From Pseudomonadota bacterium (GTDB lineage Bacteria; Pseudomonadota; Alphaproteobacteria; Rhizobiales; Xanthobacteraceae): a stretch of DNA of 49,235 nucleotides. The stretch is taken from contig JAEXHR010000352.1 of NCBI GenBank assembly GCA_023449855.1, positions 1-49,235 of the forward strand, given 5' to 3'. The notes beneath the pieces are model-generated. The model worked only from the letters and a program-made list of their open reading frames with translations, searched no databases and was not told the origin of the DNA. The translations under genes were made by a program, and so were the position numbers. Positions 1 through 8,762 of the stretch are shown here, one piece after another (the first letter of the stretch is position 1; every line of letters starts with the position of its first letter).

Positions 1-338
1 CCCAGATGCTTGGGAAGACCTGCGACATAGAAACCGCTGCGCTCGCGAGAAACGAGAAAGTTCTGATCGACCAGCTGTTCGTAGGCGATCACCACCGTAT
101 TGCGCGAGACTTCCAGCAATGTTGCGAGCTCGCGGCTCGACGGCATCCGCACACCGAGCGCGAGACGGCCTTCCTCGATGGCGGTACAAATCAGCTGGCG
201 GATTTGCAACTGCAGGAACGGGCCACGACGGTCCAGCCCCTGAAACAGAGAGCCCCAGAAAAGCGCATCGCCGATGCCGGACGCCGCAGTGCGGCCGTCC
301 GCCGGCGTGACCTTGGTTACTCTCCCCGGATTCGCCAT
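1..338 (-). CDS. MocR-family transcriptional regulator (GntR winged helix, PLP aminotransferase type), 5' part only
   Basis: The reading frame starts at an ATG at 338 and runs off the left edge of the window, so only about the first 112 residues are visible. After a variable N-terminal 35 residues there is a GntR-type winged helix: LQLQIRQLICTAIEEGRL, then MPSSRELATLLEVSRNTVV and AYEQLVDQNFL, ending in a basic wing (RSGFYVAG). The motif PSSRELA followed by VSRNTV is the hallmark of the MocR/GabR subgroup, in which a class-I aminotransferase-like domain follows; that part lies outside the window. The start is supported by a GGGAG ribosome site five bases upstream; an in-frame ATG at 350 is less well placed. 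It is divergent from the amidohydrolase/transporter operon at 526 and is its probable regulator, which is inference from position. Confidence 0.85.
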   Translation of the reverse strand, partial: MANPGRVTKVTPADGRTAASGIGDALFWGSLFQGLDRRGPFLQLQIRQLICTAIEEGRLALGVRMPSSRELATLLEVSRNTVVIAYEQLVDQNFLVSRERSGFYVAGLPKHL

Positions 339-426
339 CACCGCTCCCATCAATTCCGGCACACGGAGCTGACGCTCATGACCGCCGATCCAAACGCAAA
401 GCAAGAGCCACGCCAAACTGACCATA

Positions 427-491
427 CCAGTCTGCATGACTGGCCCCATTCGTGCATCCGATCTGGCGCTGGCTCGGAGCTGTGACTGGCC
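427..491. promoter_or_regulatory. Candidate operator: inverted and repeated GACTGG elements
   Basis: The 187-base gap between the divergent MocR gene and the amidohydrolase gene contains a perfect inverted repeat, CCAGTC-TGCAT-GACTGG (427-443). The block TGACTGGCC occurs at 437-445 and again at 483-491, 46 bases apart. Spaced repeats of short half-sites in the shared promoter are typical of MocR regulators. The repeats are seen directly; their role as the MocR operator is inferred. Confidence 0.35.
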
Positions 492-525
492 TCACGCTCC
501 CGTAACGGAAACTGAGGATGGTCAA

Positions 526-2169
526 GTGAGCAAGGATACGGTTGTTTTTTCCGCCCGCAAGATCGTGACCATGAATCCGTCGCGCCCTGCAGCCACGCAT
601 GTTGCAGTGCGCGAGGGCCGCATCGTCGCCGTCGGCAGCCTTGATGAACTCGCCAGCCTCGGCGGCAAGGTCGATGACCGCTTCAAGGACCAGGTGCTGC
701 TGCCCGGTTTCGTCGAAGGCCACAGCCACATCATGGAGGGCATGATGTGGTCGCTGCCTTATGTGGGTGCCTTCGATCGCCGTTCGCCGGAGGGCAAAGT
801 GGTGAAAGGCGTGCCCAGCATCGACGCCATTGTCGAACGGCTGCAGGAAGCCGAGCGTGCGATGACCGATCCCGAAGCGCCACTTTTCGCTTGGGGTTTC
901 GACCCGTTGCATATCGGCAGCATTTCGCTCACCCGGCAGGATCTTGATCGCGTGTCCACCACGCGCCCGATCATGGTGGTGCATGCCTCGTTCCATATCA
1001 GCAACGTCAACACTCTCGTCCTCAAGCGCGCGGAACTCGACCGCACGACAAATATTTCCGGCGTCGTGATGGGCAAGGACGGCGAGCCCTCCGGCGAGGT
1101 GCAAGGCATTGCGGCACGTTTCCGCGTATTTCGCGTGCTCGGCACCAATCCGCTGTCGGGCAATCTCACCGCCGAGGACGTCAATCGTTATGCATCGTCC
1201 TGCTGTGTGCAGGGCGTCACCACCGTCACCGACCTGCACAACGATCTCGCCGACCTCACCGTCGAGGTTTATCGCGCCGCCAGCCGCCGCGAGGATTTCT
1301 CGGTGCGCCTCGTGCCGGCCATGGCCTCGGTGTCACACAGCCCGGAACAGGGCGTGGCCAAGATCAAGGCCTTGAAGGCGACCAATAACGACAAGCTACA
1401 TTACGGTATCGTCAAGCTGGTGGTCGACGGCTCGATACAGGGCTTTACCGCCCGGCTGCGCTGGCCCGGCTATCACAATGGCGCCCCCAACGGGCTCTGG
1501 TATATCGCGCCGGAAGAACTACCGAGCATCGTCGCGGCCTATCATGCGGCAGGCATCCAGATGCATATCCACACCAATGGCGACGAGGCCACCGAGGTCG
1601 CCATTGAAGCGGTGGAAGCCGCACAGATCGCAACGCCGATGCCCGATCATCGCCACACGCTGCAACACTGCCAAATGGCTGATGCCGCGCAATTCAAGCG
1701 GATGAAGTCGCTCGGCATGTGCGTCAATCTGTTCGCCAATCACGTCTACTACTGGGGCGACTCGCACTACAACCTCACCATGGGCCCGGAACGCGCGAAC
1801 CGCCTTGATGCCACCGGCACGGCGCTACGCATCGGCGTCCCCTTCGCGATCCATTCGGACGCTCCGGTGACGCCGCTCAGTCCGCTGTTCACCGCATGGT
1901 GCGCCGTCAACCGCGTGACCTCGTCAGGCCGCGTGCTCGGCAAGGAGAGTGAAGCGCTCACCGTGCAGCAGGCGCTAAATGCCATCACTATCGATGCTGC
2001 TTATACGCTCAAGCTCGATCATCTCGTTGGCAGCATCGAGACCGGCAAATATGCCGACTTTGTGGTGCTCGACACAGACCCGCTCGAGGTTGCGCCGGAG
2101 ACGATCAAGGATATCAATATCTGGGGAACCGTGGTTGGCGGGATTGTCCGGCAGGCGCCGCGGGCATGA
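526..2169 (+). CDS. Metal-dependent amidohydrolase (amidohydrolase 3 / YtcJ-like family)
   Basis: This is a 547-residue protein of the amidohydrolase superfamily, predicted to hydrolyse a C-N bond in a small amide or formamide-type substrate in the cytoplasm. Visible family features are the N-terminal beta-sandwich segment (ADVVFSARKIVTM-like), the metal-binding EGHSH motif near residue 70, the VVDGSIQG segment, MHIHTNGDEA and HTLQHCQ carrying further metal-ligand histidines, and HSDAPVTP near the C-terminus holding the catalytic Asp. The GTG start at 526 has a GAGG ribosome site and the conserved fold begins right after it; an upstream ATG at 436 would add an unconserved leader. It overlaps the CobW-type gene by four bases (ATGA) and leads an operon with a peptide ABC transporter, so its substrate is probably imported by that transporter. 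The substrate cannot be named from sequence. Confidence 0.85.
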   Translation: MSKDTVVFSARKIVTMNPSRPAATHVAVREGRIVAVGSLDELASLGGKVDDRFKDQVLLPGFVEGHSHIMEGMMWSLPYVGAFDRRSPEGKVVKGVPSIDAIVERLQEAERAMTDPEAPLFAWGFDPLHIGSISLTRQDLDRVSTTRPIMVVHASFHISNVNTLVLKRAELDRTTNISGVVMGKDGEPSGEVQGIAARFRVFRVLGTNPLSGNLTAEDVNRYASSCCVQGVTTVTDLHNDLADLTVEVYRAASRREDFSVRLVPAMASVSHSPEQGVAKIKALKATNNDKLHYGIVKLVVDGSIQGFTARLRWPGYHNGAPNGLWYIAPEELPSIVAAYHAAGIQMHIHTNGDEATEVAIEAVEAAQIATPMPDHRHTLQHCQMADAAQFKRMKSLGMCVNLFANHVYYWGDSHYNLTMGPERANRLDATGTALRIGVPFAIHSDAPVTPLSPLFTAWCAVNRVTSSGRVLGKESEALTVQQALNAITIDAAYTLKLDHLVGSIETGKYADFVVLDTDPLEVAPETIKDINIWGTVVGGIVRQAPRA

Positions 2170-3155
2170 TGGCGTCGCCCTGCAAAACACCTGTGACGGT
2201 GATCGGCGGCTTTCTCGGCGCCGGCAAGACGACCTATCTGAACCACCTGCTGCGCAACGCCAGCGGCCGCTATGCCGTGCTGGTCAACGATTTCGGCGCA
2301 GTGAATATCGACGCCGCGCTGATCGCAAGACATGACGGCGAGACCATGACGCTGGCCAATGGCTGCGTCTGCTGCAGCATCGGGAGCGGCTTTCTCGATA
2401 CGCTCGGCCGCGTCCTCGACAGGAGCGTCGCCTTTGATCACATCATCATCGAAGCCTCCGGCGTCGGCGATCCCTGGCGCATCGCCGAGATCGCGTTGAT
2501 AGAGCCAAGCCTGCAGCTGAATGCGGTGATCGTACTCGCTGATGCATCGCGCATCGCGAGCCTGCTGGACGACGCCCGCGTCGGAGATACCGTGCGCGGA
2601 CAGTTTGACCGCGCCAATCTCGTCCTGCTCACCAAGGTCGATCTGCTGGACCGCTCTGCCGTCGATGCCGCCCGCGGCATCATCACCGGCCTGCGCCCAG
2701 GCATTCCCATCGTAGAGACGACCGAGCATACGCTGCCCGGCCTGCCGGATGGCGTATTCAAACTTGTCTCACGCTTCGCTGCAACGCACGCCGTCCGCTC
2801 CGATCACGAGCAGGATTTCCGCCGTTGGTCCTATGCCCGCAGCGGCGCCTTCGATCGCGATGCGCTCGCCGAAGCCCTGAAGGCATTACCGCCACAATTG
2901 CTGCGGCTGAAAGGCCCATGCCGCATCGCGGATGATGCCTCCTTTTCGCTGCTTCAGATGGTCGGACAGGACTGGACACTGACGCCGCTATCCGACGGCC
3001 TGTCGCAAGACAGCGACATCCTGCTCGTTGGGGTCGGCACCGATGCGATACCCGACACGCGCCTGCTTGATACGATCCTCGACGCCGCCCTCGTTCAATC
3101 GGCTCCCATGACAACAGCGGACCCCAACCGCCGGCACGCTACATTCACCCTCTGA
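2166..3155 (+). CDS. CobW/P47K-family GTPase, candidate metallochaperone
   Basis: A 329-residue G3E-family GTPase. The P-loop GGFLGAGKTT sits at residues 14-23 and the metal-binding CxCC element (GCVCCSIG) at about 67-70. An ASGVGDP switch segment and TKVDL (guanine-specificity motif) follow, and a shorter C-terminal CobW_C-like domain completes it. Members of this family bind Zn or other divalent metals and hand them to client enzymes. The gene overlaps the amidohydrolase by four bases and is followed after 16 bases by the transporter's binding protein. The simplest inference is that it loads metal into the amidohydrolase encoded just upstream. Family assignment is certain; the client is inferred. 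Confidence 0.88.
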   Translation: MMASPCKTPVTVIGGFLGAGKTTYLNHLLRNASGRYAVLVNDFGAVNIDAALIARHDGETMTLANGCVCCSIGSGFLDTLGRVLDRSVAFDHIIIEASGVGDPWRIAEIALIEPSLQLNAVIVLADASRIASLLDDARVGDTVRGQFDRANLVLLTKVDLLDRSAVDAARGIITGLRPGIPIVETTEHTLPGLPDGVFKLVSRFAATHAVRSDHEQDFRRWSYARSGAFDRDALAEALKALPPQLLRLKGPCRIADDASFSLLQMVGQDWTLTPLSDGLSQDSDILLVGVGTDAIPDTRLLDTILDAALVQSAPMTTADPNRRHATFTL

Positions 3156-3171
3156 GAGAAGGACACCTTCC

Positions 3172-4800
3172 ATGTCTCCGACCCGGTCTGATCGACCCCG
3201 CTCGCTGAAAGCCTCTCTTCTCACCGCCGCGCTTGGCCTTGCGCTGGTGGCCACCGCCATCGCGCCGAGCATCAAGCCAGCCGTTGCCGCGGATGGCGGA
3301 ACGGTGGTCGTCGCCTCCACCCAGGTGCCGCGCCATTTCAATGGCGCCGTGCAGTCCGGCATGGCCACCGCGATGCCATCGACCCAGATCTTCGCCAGCC
3401 CGCTGCGCTATGACGAGAACTGGAAGCCGCAACCCTATCTCGCAAAGTCATGGGAAACATCAGCAGATGGCCTATCGGTGACCCTGAAGCTGGTCGACAA
3501 CGCGCTCTTTCATGACGGCAAGCCGGTCACGTCCGAGGACGTCGCTTTCTCGATCATGACCATCAAGGCCAATCACCCGTTCCAGACCATGCTGGCCGCG
3601 GTGGACAAGGTCGATACGCCCGATCCGCTCACGGCCATCATTCGCCTCAAGCATCCACATCCAGCGCTGCTGCTGGCGATGTCTCCGGCGCTGATGCCGA
3701 TCCTGCCGAAGCACGTCTATGGTGATGGCCAGGACGTCAAGTCACATCCAGCCAATCTCAAGCCGGTGGGCTCTGGCCCCTATCGCCTGACCGACTACAA
3801 GCAGGGCGAATTCTACACGCTGGAGAAGTTCGACAAGTTCTTCATCCCCGGCCGGCCCAAGCTCGACAAAATCGTTGTGAAGCTGGTGTCGGACGCAAAT
3901 GCTGCCATCGTGTCGCTGGAGCGAGGCGACGTCAATATCCTGCCCTTCGTCGCTGGTGTGCGCGACATCGAGCGCATCGAAAAGATGCCGAGTGTCGTCA
4001 TCACCAACAAGGGCTTTGACGGCGTCGGCCCGGTCAACTGGCTCGCCTTCAACACCAAGAAGAAGCCACTTGACGATGTGCGTGTCCGCCAGGCCATCGC
4101 CTATGCCGCCAACCGCGACTTCATCACCGGCAAACTGATGAACGGCAAAGCCAAGGTCGCGACCAGCCCGATCGCGCCGGGCTCACCGCTCGATGAGCCC
4201 GGCGTCGAGATGTACAAGCTCGATCTCGCGAAGTCGCAAAAGCTGCTCGAAGACGCCGGACTGACAAAAAAACCGGACGGTTCCCGCATGACGCTGACCA
4301 TCGACTACATCCCCGGCAGCGACGAGCAGCAGCGCAACGTCGCCGAATATTTGCGCTCGCAGCTCAAGCGCGCCGGCATCAATCTAGAAGTCCGCGCTGC
4401 CGCGGACTTCCCGACTTGGGCCCAGCGTGTCTCGAATTACGACTTCGACCTCACCATGGACACCGTCTTCAACTGGGGCGACCCGGTAATCGGTGTCGAT
4501 CGCACCTATCTGAGCAGCAATATCCGCAAGGGCATCATCTGGTCGAACACGCAGCAATACAGCAATCCCAAGGTGGATGAGCTACTGGCCAAGGCCGCGC
4601 AGGAGACGTCGCCGGAGAAGCGCAAGGCGCTCTATTCGGACTTCCAGAAGGCGGTCGTCACCGACGCTCCGATCTATTTCATCAATGCTGTGCCCTATCA
4701 CAACGCGTTCTCCAAGGGTCTCGGCCGATTACCCACCTCGATCTGGGGCATGATGTCACCGCTTGACGAACTCTATTGGGAGGTTCCGCCGCGGACCTGA
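3172..4800 (+). CDS. Periplasmic substrate-binding protein of a peptide/opine ABC transporter (SBP_bac_5)
   Basis: A 542-residue extracytoplasmic solute receptor. It has a basic N-terminus followed by a hydrophobic segment (ASLLTAALGLALVATAIA), with likely cleavage after AVA near residue 40. The family-5 layout is visible: FASPLRYDENWKPQPYLAKSW, then LKLVDNALFHDGKPVTSEDV, then NTKKKPLDDVRVRQAIAYA, and a C-terminal WGMMSPLDELYW. It would bind an oligopeptide or amide-type compound in the periplasm and deliver it to the permeases encoded downstream. A good AAGGA ribosome site precedes the ATG. The closeness to an amidohydrolase suggests an amide-bearing ligand. Confidence 0.92.
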   Translation: MSPTRSDRPRSLKASLLTAALGLALVATAIAPSIKPAVAADGGTVVVASTQVPRHFNGAVQSGMATAMPSTQIFASPLRYDENWKPQPYLAKSWETSADGLSVTLKLVDNALFHDGKPVTSEDVAFSIMTIKANHPFQTMLAAVDKVDTPDPLTAIIRLKHPHPALLLAMSPALMPILPKHVYGDGQDVKSHPANLKPVGSGPYRLTDYKQGEFYTLEKFDKFFIPGRPKLDKIVVKLVSDANAAIVSLERGDVNILPFVAGVRDIERIEKMPSVVITNKGFDGVGPVNWLAFNTKKKPLDDVRVRQAIAYAANRDFITGKLMNGKAKVATSPIAPGSPLDEPGVEMYKLDLAKSQKLLEDAGLTKKPDGSRMTLTIDYIPGSDEQQRNVAEYLRSQLKRAGINLEVRAAADFPTWAQRVSNYDFDLTMDTVFNWGDPVIGVDRTYLSSNIRKGIIWSNTQQYSNPKVDELLAKAAQETSPEKRKALYSDFQKAVVTDAPIYFINAVPYHNAFSKGLGRLPTSIWGMMSPLDELYWEVPPRT

Positions 4801-4831
4801 GTCCACGGCGTTTCCTGAACGGTACGGCACC

Positions 4832-5812
4832 ATGAACCTCGCGCTCCACGTCCTCAGGCAGCTGGCCAATGCGTTTGGTCTGCTACTTGCCGTGCTGGTC
4901 CTGAACTTCTGTCTGATCCACACCGCGCCCGGCGATCCCGTGATGGTGATCGCCGGCGAGATGGGCGGCGCTTCGGCCGAGGTGATCGCCGCGCTACGGG
5001 TGAAATACGGGCTGGACAAGAGCATGCTCGAGCAGCTCTTCACCTATCTCGGCAAGGTCGCCACCGGCGATTTCGGCTATTCCTATTATTTCAACGAGCC
5101 CGTGCTCAACCTGATCGGTCAGCGCGTTCCGGCGACACTCTGTCTCGTCCTGTCCGCGCTCATAATCTCCGTGACGATCGGCACGCTGCTCGGCGTCATC
5201 AGTGCCCGCCGACCGAATGGCTTTTTCAGCCAGGGCGTCACAATCGTCTCGCTCGCCGGCTATGCGGCGCCGGTGTTCTGGACCGGCTTGATGCTGATCC
5301 TGCTGTTCGGCTCGATCTGGCCGATCCTGCCCGTTACCGGCATGACGGACGTGGCGCGGCCCAAGGCCGGCTTCGCCTATGTGCTTGACGTCTTCAAGCA
5401 TCTCATACTGCCCGCAACAACGCTGGGCCTCGTCTATATTGCGCAGTACAGCCGCCTCGCCCGCGTCAACATGATCGACGCGCTGACCGCCGACTACGTG
5501 CGCACGGCGCGCGCAAAGGGGCTGCCGGAGGTCATCGTGATCGGCAAGCACGCACTGCGCAACACGCTGATCCCCATCGTCACCGTGGCCGGCCTGCAAT
5601 TCGGCCACCTGTTCGCCGGCGCCGTGCTGGTGGAAACCGTGTTCTCGTGGCCCGGCATGGGGCGGCTTGTGTTCGACAGCATCCTGCGCCGCGACTATCC
5701 GACCCTGCTCGCCGTGCTGTTCTTCTCCGCGGTCATCGTGATGGCCGCCAACATCATCACCGATCTGGTGTACCGCCTGGTCGATCCGCGCATCCGTTCG
5801 GGGGGCCGATGA
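4832..5812 (+). CDS. ABC transporter permease, DppB/OppB type
   Basis: A 326-residue inner-membrane permease with about six membrane helices. The DppB-type opening (LRQLANAFGLLLAVLVLNFCLIH) is followed by the TAPGDP motif. The EAA loop that docks on the ATPase is present near 210-250 (DYVRTARAKGLPEVIVIGKHALRN). The ATG at 4832 gives the expected family N-terminus; a longer frame to 4763 would overlap the binding-protein gene with unconserved sequence. It overlaps the next gene by four bases (ATGA at 5809). Confidence 0.92.
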   Translation: MNLALHVLRQLANAFGLLLAVLVLNFCLIHTAPGDPVMVIAGEMGGASAEVIAALRVKYGLDKSMLEQLFTYLGKVATGDFGYSYYFNEPVLNLIGQRVPATLCLVLSALIISVTIGTLLGVISARRPNGFFSQGVTIVSLAGYAAPVFWTGLMLILLFGSIWPILPVTGMTDVARPKAGFAYVLDVFKHLILPATTLGLVYIAQYSRLARVNMIDALTADYVRTARAKGLPEVIVIGKHALRNTLIPIVTVAGLQFGHLFAGAVLVETVFSWPGMGRLVFDSILRRDYPTLLAVLFFSAVIVMAANIITDLVYRLVDPRIRSGGR

Positions 5813-6711
5813 CCACCATCGAGGCCACAGCCATCCAGCCCGGCAAGACCGCACTGCCGGTGCAGACCGGTGCCTCGCCCATGGCGGCCGCGCTGCGCCA
5901 GTTTTCCCGCAGCCCTTCGGGCGTCGCCGGTTTGGCCGTGCTGTTCATCATCGTGCTCGCCACCATCTTCGGGCCGCATCTCTACGGCGTCGATCCCATC
6001 GACATCGCCGGCGCGCCGTTCACGCCGCCCGATGCCGATGCGTGGCTCGGCACCGACTATCTCGGCCGCGACGTGCTCGCCGGCCTGCTGCAGGGCGGCC
6101 GCGCCACGCTGACCGTGGGTGGCACCGCGGCCATCATCACCATCGTGATCGGCGTCACCATCGGCTCGCTGGCCGGTTTCTTCGGCGGACCGATAGACAC
6201 CGCGCTGGTGAAGATCACTGAATTCTTCCAGATCCTGCCGCCACTCCTGTTTGCGATGGTGCTGGTGACACTGTTCGGCCAGACCCTGACCGTGGTGACC
6301 ATCGCCATCGGCGTCGTCAGCTGGCCGTCGGCAGCGCGCCTCACCCGCGCCGAGTTCCTGCGGCTGCGCAACCTCGATTTCGTCAAGGCCTCGCGCGCGG
6401 CCGGCGGCGGCAACGGCCATCTCATCCTGCGCGTGGTGCTGCCCAATGCGCTGCCACCGATCATCGTCTCGGCGACGCTGGCCATCGGCGTCGCCATCCT
6501 GTTTGAGGGCGGCCTCAGCTTTCTTGGCCTCGGCGACCCCAACACCATGAGCTGGGGCCTGATGCTCGGCCAGAACCGCAACTACGTGCTCGATGCCTGG
6601 TGGACCGTGACCTTCCCCGGTCTGGCCATCTTCGTCGCCGTGCTCGCCATCAGCCTGATCGGCGACGGCATCAACGACGCCATCAATCCGCGCCTACGGA
6701 AGCGAGGCTGA
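5809..6711 (+). CDS. ABC transporter permease, DppC/OppC type
   Basis: A 300-residue inner-membrane permease, partner of the DppB-type subunit. It has a cytoplasmic N-terminal tail, a first helix at GVAGLAVLFIIVLATIFG, the DppC signature LGTDYLGRDVLAGLLQGGR, and an EAA loop around DFVKASRAAGGGNGHLILRVVLPNALP. The C-terminal GGLSFLGLGDPNTMSWGLML is typical of this subfamily. The ATG at 5809 overlaps the preceding stop codon, which fixes the start and implies coupled translation. Confidence 0.93.
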   Translation: MTTIEATAIQPGKTALPVQTGASPMAAALRQFSRSPSGVAGLAVLFIIVLATIFGPHLYGVDPIDIAGAPFTPPDADAWLGTDYLGRDVLAGLLQGGRATLTVGGTAAIITIVIGVTIGSLAGFFGGPIDTALVKITEFFQILPPLLFAMVLVTLFGQTLTVVTIAIGVVSWPSAARLTRAEFLRLRNLDFVKASRAAGGGNGHLILRVVLPNALPPIIVSATLAIGVAILFEGGLSFLGLGDPNTMSWGLMLGQNRNYVLDAWWTVTFPGLAIFVAVLAISLIGDGINDAINPRLRKRG

Positions 6712-6714
6712 ATC

Positions 6715-7707
6715 ATGAGCCCGGTTCTCTCCGTCCAGAACCTCACCGTCACCATGAATGGCAGCAAGGGCCCCGTACCCGTGTTGGAAAATCTGTCCTT
6801 CGACGTCGTCCAGGGCAAGACCATGGCACTGGTCGGCGAATCCGGCTGCGGCAAGAGCATGACAGCGCTGGCGATCATGCAGCTGCTGCCCGAGGATTTT
6901 CACGTCACTTCCGGCAGTATCGTCCTCGACGGACAGGACGTGCTCACAGCGACGCCGAAAGAGCTGCGCAGCCTGCGCGGCAACAAGATGTCAATGATTT
7001 TCCAGGAGCCGATGACGGCGCTGAACCCGCTCTATACAGTCGGCGACCAGATCGGCGAAGTGTTGCGCCAGCACCGCGGCCTGTCGCGGCGCGACGCGTA
7101 TCGACAGGCCATCCACTTCCTCAAGGCAGTGCAGATCCCTGCCGCCGAGAAACGCGTCGATGTCTATCCGCACCAGCTCTCCGGCGGCATGCGCCTGCGC
7201 GTGATGATCGCCATGGCGCTGGCGTGCAAGCCGAAGCTACTCATTGCCGACGAGCCGACCACCGCGCTCGACGTTACTGTCCAGGCGCAGATCTTCGACC
7301 TGCTGGCCGAATTGCAGGACGACACCGACACCGCCATCGTGCTGATCACCCACGATCTCGGCGCCGTCGCCGAAATGGCAGATGATGTCGCCGTGCTCTA
7401 TGCCGGCCGCTGCATCGAACAGGGCGCGGCGGACGAGATCATCGCCCATGCGCGCCATCCCTATACGCGCGGTCTCATGAGCTGCGTGCCGCATCTTCAG
7501 CTCGGCAAGACCGACGGCCATTTTTCCGCGCTCGAAGAAATCCCCGGCATGGTGCCGCCGCTCGGTGCGCGCGGACCGGATTGCGCCTTCCTCGCCCGTT
7601 GTGCGTTCGCGGCCGACATCTGCCGCACCCAGCCACAGCCGCCGCTCGATCGCGTGGATGCGCAAGCCGCCGTCTCATGCTGGCGCCATCAGGAGATCGC
7701 GCCATGA
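6715..7707 (+). CDS. ABC transporter ATP-binding protein, DppD/OppD type
   Basis: A 330-residue cytoplasmic ATPase. It shows Walker A (GESGCGKS), a Q-loop (IFQEPMTALNP), the signature motif written LSGGM rather than the usual LSGGQ, Walker B (LLIADEPTTALDV) and the switch His (LITHDLG). The C-terminal oligopeptide-transporter extension with spaced cysteines (CAFLARCAFAADIC) is present, as in DppD proteins with an iron-sulphur-like site. It lies three bases after the permease and overlaps the next ATPase by four bases. Confidence 0.93.
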   Translation: MSPVLSVQNLTVTMNGSKGPVPVLENLSFDVVQGKTMALVGESGCGKSMTALAIMQLLPEDFHVTSGSIVLDGQDVLTATPKELRSLRGNKMSMIFQEPMTALNPLYTVGDQIGEVLRQHRGLSRRDAYRQAIHFLKAVQIPAAEKRVDVYPHQLSGGMRLRVMIAMALACKPKLLIADEPTTALDVTVQAQIFDLLAELQDDTDTAIVLITHDLGAVAEMADDVAVLYAGRCIEQGAADEIIAHARHPYTRGLMSCVPHLQLGKTDGHFSALEEIPGMVPPLGARGPDCAFLARCAFAADICRTQPQPPLDRVDAQAAVSCWRHQEIAP

Positions 7708-8762
7708 GCGACGGCCTGCATTTCCCCCCATCGGCCGACGTGCTGCTAGACGTCAATGACCTCGTGGTCCATTTCCCTGCCGGCCGGCGCGGCCTGTTCG
7801 GCACGCCGTCCAAGGTCCATGCGGTCGATGGCGTCAGCTTTCGCGTCCGCCGCGGTACGACATTCGGGATCGTCGGCGAGAGCGGCTCCGGCAAATCCAC
7901 CACCGCGCAGGCGGTGATGCGGCTGATCCCGTCCACCTCGGGCCAGATCGTGTTCGGCGGCGAGAACATCGCCGACTATCGTGGCGAAAAACTCCGCCTC
8001 GCGCGCGCCAAATTCCAGATCGTATTCCAGGACCCGTTTTCGGCCCTCGATCCACGCCGCCGCGCCGGCGAGCTGATCCGCGAACCGCTCGACCTGCTCG
8101 GCATCGGCACGCCGCGCGAGCGCGATTCTCGCGTTAAGCAGTTGCTCGCCGAAGTCGGCCTGCCACCGCAAGCCGCGGACCTGTTCCCGCATCAGTTCTC
8201 CGGTGGCCAGCGCCAGCGCCTGTGCATCGCCCGCGCGATGGCGCCTGAACCGGACCTGATCGTTTGCGACGAAGCGGTGTCGGCGCTCGATGTCGCCATC
8301 CAGGCGCAGATCCTGAACCTGCTGAAGAAGCTACAGCGCGAGCGTGGCCTCACTTATATCTTCATCTCGCACGATCTCGGCGTGATCCAGCATTTCTGCG
8401 ACGAGATCGCAGTGATGTATCTCGGCAAGATCGTCGAACAGGCATCGAGCAACGTGTTCTTCTCGGCTCCGACACATCCCTATAGCTGGTCGCTGATCGC
8501 GGCAGCGGCCCCGCCCGGTCCGCTGCGCGACCGACTGAAGAAGGACTATCTGGTCAAAGGCGATCCGCCGAGCCCGGTCGATCCGCCACCAGGCTGCCGC
8601 TTCGCGCAGCGCTGTCCCTTCGTGCTCGAACGCTGTCGCGACGAATTACCGACACTGCGGTCCCAAACGGATAACCACTTCGTCGCCTGTCACCGGACAG
8701 GCGAAATCCAATCACCGCATCTTCATGGCGATGCTGCCCCTGCCGTGACCGCTCCGATCTAA
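7704..8762 (+). CDS. ABC transporter ATP-binding protein, DppF/OppF type
   Basis: A 352-residue cytoplasmic ATPase and the last gene of the operon. Walker A is GESGSGKST, the Q-loop is VFQDPFSALDPR, the signature is FSGGQRQRLCIARA, Walker B is LIVCDEAVSALDV and the switch segment is FISHDLGV. The C-terminal CRFAQRCPFVLERC is the OppF-type cysteine extension. The start at 7704 overlaps the previous stop (ATGA) and has AGGAGA seven bases upstream; a longer frame from 7581 would overlap the preceding gene heavily. With the upstream genes it completes a five-component importer. Confidence 0.93.
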   Translation: MSDGLHFPPSADVLLDVNDLVVHFPAGRRGLFGTPSKVHAVDGVSFRVRRGTTFGIVGESGSGKSTTAQAVMRLIPSTSGQIVFGGENIADYRGEKLRLARAKFQIVFQDPFSALDPRRRAGELIREPLDLLGIGTPRERDSRVKQLLAEVGLPPQAADLFPHQFSGGQRQRLCIARAMAPEPDLIVCDEAVSALDVAIQAQILNLLKKLQRERGLTYIFISHDLGVIQHFCDEIAVMYLGKIVEQASSNVFFSAPTHPYSWSLIAAAAPPGPLRDRLKKDYLVKGDPPSPVDPPPGCRFAQRCPFVLERCRDELPTLRSQTDNHFVACHRTGEIQSPHLHGDAAPAVTAPI

